Source of the DNA: Ustulina deusta
Lineage: Eukaryota > Ascomycota > Sordariomycetes > Xylariales > Xylariaceae
Length of the DNA stretch: 64,000 bases
Assembly: GCA_023159155.1 (NCBI GenBank)
Contig: JAJNNX010000001.1
Span: 62,001 to 126,000 of the forward strand
Direction of reading: 5' to 3'
Shown here: piece after piece, positions 1-10,184 of the stretch
How positions within the stretch are numbered: the stretch's first letter is position 1
Layout of the letters: every line of letters begins with the position of its first letter
Made by a program: the position numbers and the translations under genes
The notes under the pieces: generated by a model
The model's input: only the letters and a program-made list of their open reading frames with translations
Told to the model about the DNA's origin: nothing
The model's database searches: none

Positions 1-591
1 TTTCTTGGCATCAGCAGCTCTGAGCTGCATCTCGCCTGCTTATTCCAGGTTCTGCCCAGGCGAGCCGCCAACCCAGTTACGCATATAGCTTCACTATACA
101 CGTAACGGGACCGCGTTTCTCATTGCCAACCCGCCCTCCACCGGGGCACGGCTGCAATGAAGGCAAATGCTTGTCTGCTGGGGGTGGGTTTACTGTTGCA
201 AGGGATAATTCCAGTCCCTACCTGGTCATCCACGACAACATGATGCATAACATGTGGCACGGCGCGCCTCATGTAAGAGAGATAGATCACCACGGTCTGC
301 AACTAGGGTTTAGTGTAGCATACACTAGAGACCGGAGCTAGGATTTCCTTACCACTAGACTGTATGGCAAGACATGTGAGTGACATGGCGCAGTAGCTTC
401 GACTTGCCGCCAACAGATGCTGTCATCGCTGCAGCGGTGGGTTGCACCAACAGCAATAAACCGTCCCGGACAGCCCCCCAAGCGCCCGCTACTGAGCATT
501 CAAAAACCGGCGCGATCCCAGCATCGTCGCCGTCTCGTTTTGTCTTTCGACAACCTCCTGGCCAAGGTATTCCTCATCGTGGTTCTCTATC
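1..591. other. Upstream spacer of the first P450 gene
   Basis: No gene is supported here. Short open frames overlap in several phases without splice logic or a recognisable family. The last 100 or so bases should contain the promoter and 5' leader of the P450 that starts at 592. Confidence 0.5.
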
Positions 592-2640
592 ATGGCCCTC
601 CCGCTTGTATATGTTGCCGTGTTGTCGGCAACGGCCGGCGTCGTCTCCCATCTGAGTTACTTTATACGTGGCGAACACATGCTCACGGCTTACAAACTCG
701 TGATAGCTGCTATCGTTTGCCCACCTGCCACCGTCGCACTCCTCACAACTTTGGCCGGATTGTCGTTCTCCCATGCCGTTCAGCTTACATCTATCAGCTA
801 CGGCGCATACATGACGGCGCTCTTCACATCTATACTAGTGTATAGAGCGTTCTTCCACCCGTTGCACCATTTCCCCGGTCCTAAACTGGCGCGGTTGTCG
901 CAGTTTTATCATTTCTTTCACATCAGGGCCAAGGTCGACAACTACAGACACCTGGATCGCCTACACGCGCAGTATGGTGAATATGTTCGGGTTGGCCCCA
1001 ATCTGCTGTCCATCTCCGACCCAGACATGATAGAGGTCATCTTTCACCCACAGAGCAATTTCAACAAGGCCGAGTGTGGGTGCCCCGTTGTTGTATTCCT
1101 CTACGATGCGACCTTGGAGATGAGGCATTGCTAATTTTACGTCCACCTAGGGTACGATATTGCCAACCCGCTGCTCAACCTGGTGCAGTTGCGCGACAGG
1201 GCTGAGCATGATAGACGGCGGCGTCATGGCTGGGACTTGGCCTTCACCACGAAGGCGCTTCGCTCGTATGACTCGCGCGTTATCAAGTACGCCGATCAGT
1301 TCATCGCCCAGATGCAGAGGAGAGCAGGGCAAGCCGTTAACATTACCGAATGGCTCGAATGGTACGCTTTTGATGTCATGGGTAAGACTTTTGCCGTAGC
1401 CAGACCACGTGAGAAATATGTGGTAGATAAACTGACGGGCAACAGGCGATCTTGCTTTCGGGCGTTCTTTTAAAGCTCTGGAAAAGGGACAGTCTCATAT
1501 CTATATCGACACGATGCACCAGACGAGCGCGTTACCGCTCGGCTGCCTCGGCACTCTACCCTGGGTAATCCAGACCATGACGGCGCTGGTGCCTCCTAGA
1601 TTGAACCCTTTTATGACACTAGTGCGCTATAGCGATGAGTGTATGGAAGAACGCAAACAAAGGAAACCTACGGAGCCCGATATCATGACCCCGATTCTGG
1701 CAGCCGGGCCTTTCTACGAGGATCCCAAGGCAGATGCGCTCCTCCTCGTTGGCGACGCAAGGCTCATCATCATAGCGGGAAGCGACACGTCGGCATCCGC
1801 ATTAATTCACTCCTTTTACGAACTGGGAAGAGACACAAACGTTGTACGGAAGATACGCGAAGAACTTGAACAGCACGGGATGCGAAATGGCGATAGCCTT
1901 TCCATCACACAGCTACAGTACTTGGAATATTTGAACGCCTTCATCAACGAGACACTAAGAATGCGTGAGTGACCCTGGATAGACCCTCTTTCTTCAAGAC
2001 CCTTCCTGCGGTTTCTATCATGGGAGAGGACGCTGGCTCATCGGTGCTGATTTTTAGATCCGACGAACCCGGGCGGGCTCTTCCGTCTAACACCCCCCGG
2101 CGGTGTCAAGATCGGCGGCCATTACTTGCCAGAAGGGGTCAAGGTGGTGAATCCACATTACACAGTCCTTCGATGTAAGTGCACTTCGATACCCAGTCCC
2201 GTCGATGATGTAATAATAACCGAATACTGTCTAGCACCGAAAGCATTCGTAGCACCCAACGAGTTTATCCCCGAACGATGGACGACTAGACCAGAACTGA
2301 TTCGCAACAAGAAGGCGTTCTGTCCTTTCTCGCAGGGTCGATTTGCTTGTAAGACACTTCCTCGCACGCGGCGGCGTTCGCTTTTTGACGCGTCTAACAA
2401 TGTACCATAGGCATCGGCAGGAACTTGGCCCTGAACGAACTCCGGGTGGTCATCTCCAAGGCGGTCCTCGAATTTGACATATCTTTTGCGCCTGGCGAGA
2501 CTGGGCGGACTTTGTTAGACGAGTCGAAAGATATTTTCACCATGTCGCTTGCGAAACTAGAACTTAGTTTCACGAAGCGTTCGCAGAAGGAGCAGTCTTG
2601 CACTAGTCCTCCCTACCCTCTCTCACTGTCTCAGCGTTGA
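592..2640 (+). CDS. Cytochrome P450 monooxygenase, six exons, complete
   Basis: Exons 592-1075, 1151-1381, 1446-1964, 2058-2174, 2235-2348 and 2411-2640 join in phase to 564 residues ending in TGA. The N-terminus has several hydrophobic segments, more than the usual single anchor, and the early motif FHPLHHFPGPKLA is the P450 proline hinge. The I-helix reads AGSDTS, the K-helix ETLRM (ExxR), the PERF-type motif PERW, and the heme loop FSQGRFACIG with Cys489 as thiolate ligand. The last intron splits that Cys codon. The layout resembles the benzoate-4-hydroxylase/tryprostatin-hydroxylase-like fungal P450s (family knowledge); the substrate is unknown. It is an endoplasmic-reticulum heme enzyme needing P450 reductase. 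No biosynthetic core enzyme lies nearby, though the window edge cuts the upstream context. A distant paralogue lies at 33629-35726. Confidence 0.93.
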
Positions 2641-3792
2641 ATTGATACCCCTTCAATATACTATTCGGCATTTCACAAACTGATTCGATACTCGTGATAC
2701 ATGTGATTTTCTTGTGAATACCGGGATACGGGGAAATGCAAGAGTCGTGGTGCGCCGCGAACTTGGGCCTTTCCCCGTCATGGACGTGCGACTGCTTGTG
2801 GTGGAGCAAGATATCGTATGCACATCGTATACCTGATGCCGCTATTGGGACGGCGACAGACGGCGTTATCATGAGTCTGGCGTCCTATCGTACACTCGCT
2901 ACGTATCACACGCTACATCGTACGCGTCGCTAGCGATGGAGATATCTAGTGAGTAGTGTACCATTGCAGAATCCTTGTACACACTTATTAGAATGGCGGG
3001 GAACCCGGGGACTTGGGCGACTCGCGTCGTGTGTATGTAGATTTATATCCATATCTCTAATCAGGTAAGCACCATTTTAGGACTGGAGTCGGTTCCATGG
3101 TAACCATATGCGCTCGACCGCGGCTCGACAGTCCGGCCTAAGGCAAGATATGCTAGGATGGACACTGATATATAGTGTACATACAGAGGTGTTCCGAGTT
3201 ACGCTCCCACAGTTCCAATTGTGTGAGAGGGGGAACCGTTGCGGCTTTGTATATGGTACCGAGTGTACTGCTCTTTGGTGTAGGCACGCAGAGTGGCGGA
3301 GGAGGCGGGAGGCGTGGGGATCGTGGGGGCTCTGCCGTCCCGAATCGGAAGACTCTAGTCTTCTGTACACTTGCGCGAAATGACCGTGGCTCATTGCTTT
3401 GAACATCCCTCACCTCCGTCTTGATCCCTTTTCCTTCCTTGTAGAGAGACAGGCGGACAGGAGTGAGATGGATTAGGGGGGAGCAACAAACCGTCAGTAA
3501 ACTGTGTTGTTGCTTCCAAATATTGAACCACTATTTATCCAAATTCAAACATGGAAATAGCGGTCAATTATCAGTCAATCGATAACTTATGAATTAATAA
3601 ATGTCGATTCATTCACAGTTGAAATTTCTACCAGCTGTCGCCCAAGTAGTATTTGCTGAGCGCAGCAAGTTTTGGTACAGAACTTGCTAGGAACAAGACC
3701 CAAAGATGGGTCTCTACTGAGAGGCGAAGCAACGTTTCGGCAAATCTACTAGGTACTTACCAGGTAGGTTTTGTCGAGAGCAAACATACCTA
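2641..3792. other. Gene-free spacer
   Basis: I see no supportable gene in this 1.15 kb stretch. It would contain the P450 3' end. Small open frames occur on both strands but lack family resemblance and splice signals. Confidence 0.5.
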
Positions 3793-4048
3793 CAGTGGCT
3801 CAAAAAAAGTCCCGTCCGCGTCTTTTCAAGGCCGAAATATTCTCGTTACACGGACTATAATTTCTACCTTAATTCGTAAATAAAAAGTAAATAAACCTTA
3901 TTTTCTAAAAGGCAACCTATGTTTCAATATAATATAATTTTTTTTTAATTTATTTATTTCTAAAAATTGTTACAAATAGTTATTGCTTTCTGTAGTGATA
4001 GTATTTGAACCGTAACAAAAAATGGACGGGACTTTTTTCGAGTGACTG
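3793..4048. mobile_element. Tc1/mariner-type MITE, 256 bp
   Basis: Left terminal repeat 3793-3817 and right terminal repeat 4024-4048 are inverted copies matching at 22 of 25 positions; both begin CAGT and share the core AAAAAAGTCCCGTCC. The left end is flanked by TA (3791-3792), the Tc1/mariner target; the right flank is CA, which could be a mutated TA. The interior is strongly AT-rich with no open frame of useful size. That combination is typical of a non-autonomous miniature inverted-repeat element, possibly altered by repeat-induced point mutation. It sits about 290 bp upstream of the uL15m gene. Confidence 0.8.
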
Positions 4049-4334
4049 CATGTGGTATCTACATACATACATCCATATGTAGGTACCTCAGTGTATAGAG
4101 TGGAGACAACAGGATGCCGCTCGGACCATGTCACACTTCATACGGACACATTCCTCGCTAGACCCGAAATAGCCTAGGCCATTGAATCTGGGAAAAAGCG
4201 CCGAGTGTCGATGTGCGTTGAGAAGGGTGAATGAGCGAACATCTTCATCAGCCTTACCTGCCTGCACGGTGATGTTCAAATCAAATGGTAAAATGCCACC
4301 CCGGATACCTACCCGGCTGGTAGCCCAATTTTGC

Positions 4335-5290
4335 ATGGCTCCTCTAGACTCCGCCACCCGTCCGTCTCTCGTCCATCTCTTCGCCGCCCTATCGCTCCAG
4401 AGCACACCGTCATCGCAGACTCGTAGCGCATCCATTCTCGCGAGCCTCTCCGACAACCGGGGCGCCCACCAGAAGCGCATTCGTGTCGGCCGCGGTCCGT
4501 CCTCGGGCAAGGGAAAGACTTCCGGTCGAGGTCACAAGGGTCAGAAGCAGCATGGAAAGGTCAAGCCGTGGTTTCAGGGCGGTCAGACACCCCTAATCTT
4601 CCAGAAGGGTCGCCTGGGTTTCGACAACCTGTATGTCTACAGCTTACTTCTGATCATCTCATTTATGTGAACTGGTCGACTAACAACGACGACGACGACA
4701 ACGACAGACTTGCTCCCGTCCTGTCTGAAGTCAACCTGAACAAACTTCAGGAGTGGATCGACGCCGGACGGATCGACCCGACCAAGCCCATCACACCGAA
4801 AGAGTTGATACAATCCAACCTCGTCGGCACCATCAAAGATGGCATTAAGCTGCTAGCACGGGGTGCCGACGCTCTGAGGCAGCCCATAGACATCATGGTG
4901 TCCCGGGCTTCGGCAGCGGCTATTGACGCCGTGGAGAAGGCCGGAGGCAAGATCGTGACGAGATATTACACGAAACAGGCCATCAGGCGGTTGGTGGAGG
5001 GGAAGAGCATAAATACTGGCCTACCGCTGCCGACGGGCGCCGAGCACGTCGGGCCGGTGCTCCAGGAGGCGCAGAAGAGGGGATTCTTCTACCGTCTACC
5101 CGATCCGACTTCTCGTTGGGACATGGAATACTACCGTGACCCAGCCCACCGAGGCTACCTCAGCCACACCCTCCGACCTGGCGAGTCACCCAGCTTGTAC
5201 TTCAGGGTGCCGCCGGCGCAGATCGCCAGGGACCTGCAGAAGAAGAAGAAGGTCAAGCAGGAGGACGTCAAGCTTTGGGAGAAGCTGTAG
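4335..5290 (+). CDS. Mitochondrial large-subunit ribosomal protein uL15m (MRPL10/L15)
   Basis: Exons 4335-4630 and 4708-5290 (77 bp intron) give 292 residues. After a short mitochondrial presequence comes the L15 signature: a basic glycine-rich stretch ([20 protein letters not shown]) followed by FQGGQTPL and [10 protein letters not shown]. The conserved body continues through [11 protein letters not shown] and [14 protein letters not shown] lysine-rich C-terminal tail (KKKKVKQED) extends beyond the bacterial L15 length, as usual for fungal mitochondrial versions. The protein is part of the large mitoribosomal subunit. The start at 4335 is chosen because the upstream in-frame ATG at 4182 adds a peptide without resemblance to the family. 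The MITE upstream may have altered its promoter (inference). Confidence 0.93.
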
Positions 5291-6211
5291 TCGCTCCGGG
5301 TTATTGCGTTAGGGAAGTAGTGGGAGAGGAACGGATATGTATATTAGGGGTGTTATATATATATACCAGCGCTCGTGCTTCGTCGTGAGAAGAATATACC
5401 TCGCGTGTGTAACAGCCGTGTAAATTTGTGTATCTCATTACCTCTACCTATGGATGGTCTCTTGGTGAGTCTTGTTGAGAGGTTGCTGCTTCGGCAGGTT
5501 CCCGTGGCCGTGTCTCCAAATATAGCGGATGAAGTTACTAAGGTAGGTCTTAGCTGCATGTGATTATAGGTAGCAGGTAGGTAGGCTGGGTAGGGGATAC
5601 CTACAGCCTACCTCGGTACCTAGATCTCACTGGACTAATAGTCAGTGCCCTGACAGGCTTATCGACCCCCTACCCCCTACCCTGCCCCCTACCTACCTCT
5701 CAGCGCCTGATGTCTTTTCCCCATACCTAAGGTTTAACTCAGTTGCAATCAATACCTACCTACCTCATACGAGAAGAGCTGCGCAAATGGGGAGGAGGCA
5801 AGGCGAACGAACCAAGCAAGACAGGGTCTAACTGGGGCCTGCCGAGATGCCGATTATCCCATACACTATCTATCTACACTAGGCACATCAACTTTGGGCG
5901 CAGTCACCTCTCTCTCCTCGCCTCTCTTATCATATTAGAGACATCGTGTACCTATTACACCGGCTGTTTCATAACGCTGTAATACATCATTGATAGGAAC
6001 TGGTCGGTGCTGTAGGTTTATGAGGAGGAGGTAAATCACCAATCGTCAATCATCAGTCATCAATCGTTAATTGTTAAACCGTTAATCGTCATCCTTGCCA
6101 CCCGATAACCTTCTTCCCCCGTTTCCTGTACTAACTAACACACACTAGATACCTTAGATAATAGATCGATACAGTACGCGCGCGAGAATAACCACCACCA
6201 TCACGGCTCGT
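5291..6211. other. Spacer with TACCTACC/AGGTAGG-type motifs
   Basis: No gene supported. 5565-5700 carries many copies of AGGTAGG/CCTACCT and C-rich CCCCTACC units on both strands. 6045-6090 has a quasi-repeat of AATCGTCAATCATCAGTCATC units. Confidence 0.5.
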
Positions 6212-6289
6212 CCCCTCTTCCTTTCCTCCTCCTCCTCCTCCTCCTCCCCTTCTCCCCTTCTCCCAATCTCCCTCCACAGCCGCAACGTC
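6212..6289 (+). promoter_or_regulatory. Pyrimidine-rich tract directly upstream of the Mvp1 start
   Basis: A CT-rich tract including a (TCC)n run at about 6227-6247 and CTTCTCCCC repeats ends just before the ATG at 6290. Such tracts commonly mark transcription start regions of constitutive filamentous-fungal genes (family knowledge). Its role here is inferred from position only. Confidence 0.4.
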
Positions 6290-9052
6290 ATGTCTCTCTT
6301 CGGGACATCGCCCACTGACGAGTCTCCGTCTTTGACACATGCCGCCGCCATGACCACCAAATCTCGAGCCTCAATTTTTGACGATGACGACAATGGCTCC
6401 CTCAACCGCTCTACCTCGGATACGCTCTTCAACGATGACGACGACGATCGATCGCCTTGGGACATGCCCACTCCCCGAAAGCAGCAATCGCGTGCCGAGC
6501 TCCTCCGCGGTCTGCTAGCTGGTGTGCAAGTCCCCGATAGCTATGTCGAGGCCTTCGATAGCGCCCACGCCCAAGACGGGAATGGTCGTGCGGTTGCGCC
6601 CGCGGGCATCGCCAAGACTCTCGCTGCCGCCAAGCTAGGCGCTGACCACCAGGTTCGCATCATGAATATCCTCGCTCCCTCGGGCGGCGAGGTGTCACTG
6701 GGTCGCGATGAGTTCAGCGTGCTGTTGGCTCTTATCGCTCTGGCCCAGGAGGGCGAACCTGTGAGCCTCGATAGCGTTGATGAGCGAAGACGGAGTAAGT
6801 AGCCGCTTTTCATACTGTTACGTTCGCCTCCTGCCCCCGCCGCGTGGATTACTTAGGCGGCCAATTGCTCGTGCTAGCCGGTTTGCGTTGAGAAGAGCAT
6901 GTGCTGTTATCGTAGCTTCGTCGGTCTCGATGGTGCATCATTGCCCATCGGTCTGCGGGGACTCAATTCGCTGATACGTGATCCGTCGAATGATAGACCT
7001 GCCTGAGCCCCGGTTAGCGTCCCCCGTCGATAACAACAACAAAAATAAAATCAACTCTTACAACCGGGTGCCCGACTTTCCCACCGCCACCGCCACCGCC
7101 ACCGCCGAACTTGCTGCGAAGCCGCCCCAACGCCCTGATACCCCTCCAACTTCGACTACGCGAGCCCGAAAACCCTCGATGGACAATCCCGAACATGACC
7201 CCTGGAACACCCCCGATCTCCACAGGCAACATAACCATGTGACGGCCCCCAAGACAAACGGCCACGACCGCACCGACGCCCGGGCTAATGGGACTACCTA
7301 CAGTAGCTTCAATGACCCTGATATGCACTCTCGCACGACTTCTAACTTTACTACCACGTCGGCACCCAGTGCTTCTGGCTCTCAGTCGGGTGGGTCCGCG
7401 GCATCGACTACCGGGGGTTGGGACTATTTCAGTGGCAGTACGAACAACGCGGGGGGCTTCGGTGATGTGTCCCAGACTCAGGTCACCAATCCTTTTGGTG
7501 GCGGCAGCGGTAATGGCGGCGCCCAAGGTGGCCGTGATCCCAGTGCTAATCCCCCTACCGGCCATAGTCGAACGGTGAGCAGCGCTCGGATGGGAAATGG
7601 CGTCGGAGAGAACATTACTGTTGCACTGATGCCAGAAAAAGAGGGCATGTTCATGTTTCAGCACCACAACTACGAGGTCACGAGCGTGAGACGAGGCAGC
7701 AAGGTGATTCGTAGATACAGCGATTTCGTCTGGTTACTTGACTGCCTGCACAAGCGATACCCTTTCCGCGCACTACCTCTCCTTCCACCCAAACGGGTTG
7801 CTGTCAACGGGAATCATTTGTCCAACGACGGCGCTTTTATTGAGAAGCGGAGGCGCGGTTTGGCGCGCTTCCTCAACGCTACTATCCGCCACCCTGTCCT
7901 AGGACAAGAACAACTAGTCATCATGTTCCTCACTGTACCCACGGTATGTCTTGAAATGACGGAAAAGGGTGAACCCTCAATCCTTGTCTATCCTATACTA
8001 AAAACCTGTAGGAGCTTGCCGTATGGCGCAAACAGGCCGCGATTTCGGTAGTGGATGAGTTTGCCGGACGACCACTCCCACCCGGACTCGAAGACTCGCT
8101 TTCTTCGACGCTCCAGGAACTCTTTGACCGTACACGACAAGGGGTCAAGCGATCGGCCGACTTGTACATAAGCACATGTAACGTCATGGATCGGCTAGTG
8201 AAGCGGAGTGAGGGCGTAGCGGCGGATCATGCACGCTTGGCCGTGTCGCTGGCGTCACTAACAGAGACGAGCTTGGATACGTATGCAACAGACACGAACG
8301 ACGTACCCCTCTTGAATGACGGGTTGGTGGCTATGAGCAAGCACCTGCGAACCACACAAACATTGATGGAGGACGAGAGCAAGGCATGGGACAGCGGCGT
8401 GCTTGAGGACCTCAAGAGGCAGCGCGATGCACTTGTCAGTGTCCGTGACATGTTTGATCGACGGGAGAGGCTCGACAAGGACAATATTCCCTCCCTTGAG
8501 CGGCGGATTCAGAGCAACGAGACAAAACTAGCAGGCCTGCGAGCGAAGCCGGAAGGAATGCTTAAGCCTGGCGAGATCGAGAAAGTGGTCGAGGCCATCA
8601 TCAAGGTAAGTACGACTCTAGATGATACTTGTTTTTGGCCCAGCCCACCTTTCAGCCCGATGTTGACAAGGCGAGATATCGCAGGATAAGGAGTCGATCG
8701 TAAACCAACACAACCGGTCCGTCTTCGTCAAGGAATGCATCCGGGACGAACTGATCTACTTTCAACAGACGCAGTATCAGGTTAGCCGATGGAACCAAGA
8801 CTGGGCACAAGAGCGAGTCAAGTACTCAGAGATGCTCGCGGACAACTGGAGGCGGCTCCTCGACGAGCTGGAGGGCAGTAAGCTATCCCTGGCGTCGTTT
8901 TCTTCCTGCAATAGTCGCTTGCGGAGGCAAAGCTTCCCTGTTAGGGCGACAAGCGTGTCCCGGGAGCGTGCAGAACTCCTGAACCCCGCGCCTATTTCAC
9001 CTGAAAGCGCAAATTACTGACTCAGCGAACTATAGTGCCTCTCGGAGATTAG
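6290..9052 (+). CDS. mvp1: Sorting nexin Mvp1 (SNX8-like), five exons
   Basis: Exons 6290-6794, 6997-7943, 8012-8605, 8685-8877 and 9036-9052 give 751 residues. The N-terminus (MSLFGTSP..., acidic DDDD and SPWDMPTP patches) and the following EH-like helical region match fungal Mvp1. A long low-complexity Ser/Thr/Gly/Asn linker covers roughly residues 170-370. The PX domain follows (about 375-480) with RRYSDFVWL and PLLPPKR, the phosphoinositide-binding signature. A BAR-type helical region fills the C-terminus. Mvp1 acts on endosomes in recycling and vacuolar sorting. The last exon is only 17 bases and encodes the conserved ending EGMPLGD. Skipping that 158 bp intron would replace the ending with about 48 unrelated residues, ending at 9020. 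All five phases close exactly. Confidence 0.95.
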
Positions 9053-10184
9053 AGGCCCCCGACACAAAGAGGCGGCGCAAGGAAAAGGGGGGTTGTAACA
9101 GATGGTATATACGTGGCGAAGGGAATAGGAGGGAGCCAGTTGGCTCGGACTGGTGGCAAGGCGTGTAGGACGACGATGGTGGTTTCGTGTAAGATGGAAC
9201 GTTGTGACTAAGTCAAATTGTTTTTTGTTTTGGCACAGCATGGCGCATTATTTCGCATTGCCTCTCTATTCCCATTTCCCTCTGCAGTTCTAGCATTTTC
9301 TAGCATAACAGACAGAGGCTCGAGGTTGATAACGATACCCTCATGTTAATATTCCTTCAACTGATCAATCAATCCATAGGTACCTACCTATATATAACTG
9401 GTAACTGTATTCCGTTAGGGCCCCGCCAAAACTCGCCAAACCCCACCAAACCCCGCCAAAACCCCCGTGGCTCCTTCGAGCAGATAACTATATGTATCGA
9501 CCCAGGTACCTAGGGTAGTCTAGACAGCCCTGAGGTTAGGAGGTACCTCGCGTATCACCAAGCTCAGCGCCTACCTACCCTAATTCTTAGTCTTTAGGTA
9601 ACTCTAGGTCAATAGGTACTGAATACCTAGTCTCTGGCTTTGCAAGAGCTTCGTTAACCAATGCGAATTAACCGATTGTTGTTACCTGCTCTCACTCGGG
9701 TCCTCAACCACACCACCATTTATTTCTCCTTCCTCCTCCCTTCTCTGTCTCTTTCCCTTTTCCTTTCCCATTTATTTACTTTTTCCTTTTTTGTATCCCG
9801 TCACTCCAGCAAAACCTCCATTGTCATTATCTTCCCAACCATCTAAGGATCGTGGTACTTGCTGTACTAGGTTAGGTACATAACAGGCATAACTGGGTTG
9901 CTTCGCATATGAGTATATTCCAGCAAGGGCCTCGCGACCCCTCCCCATCTTAGTCAACATCCAGGCTTCAGCAACCCACAACGTGTGGATACTGATCCCT
10001 TCTACCGGTGACCTGGTGTTGACGACATCCAGACTACCTGCCTCGGTCTTTGCCTCGGGTTGTGTCTCTGTCTCCGCCTACTGGGTCGGTGCCATATCGT
10101 TTATACGGAACGAGGGTTGACTCTGCCGCCGAACCAGGCCGAGAAGAGTGCAAGAAGAGTGGGAGGAGAGGAAAACAAGCTACG
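9053..10184. other. Spacer with short GC-rich tandem repeat and TAGGTACC motifs
   Basis: No gene supported. 9420-9468 contains about four imperfect copies of a CCCCGCCAAA-type unit. 9375-9640 is dense in ACCTACCTA/TAGGTACC motifs. 9720-9800 is a pyrimidine-rich tract that may belong to the Dcn1 promoter or leader. Confidence 0.5.
9420..9468. repeat. Imperfect tandem repeat of CCCCGCCAAA-type units
   Basis: Units CCCCGCCAAA, ACTCGCCAAA, CCCCACCAAA and CCCCGCCAAA follow one another without spacing. The tract is short, GC-rich and non-coding. Confidence 0.7.

Noticed and set aside
7014..7667. 217-codon minus-strand frame
   Set aside because: It is antisense to the low-complexity Mvp1 linker, whose GC-rich codons keep the reverse frame open.
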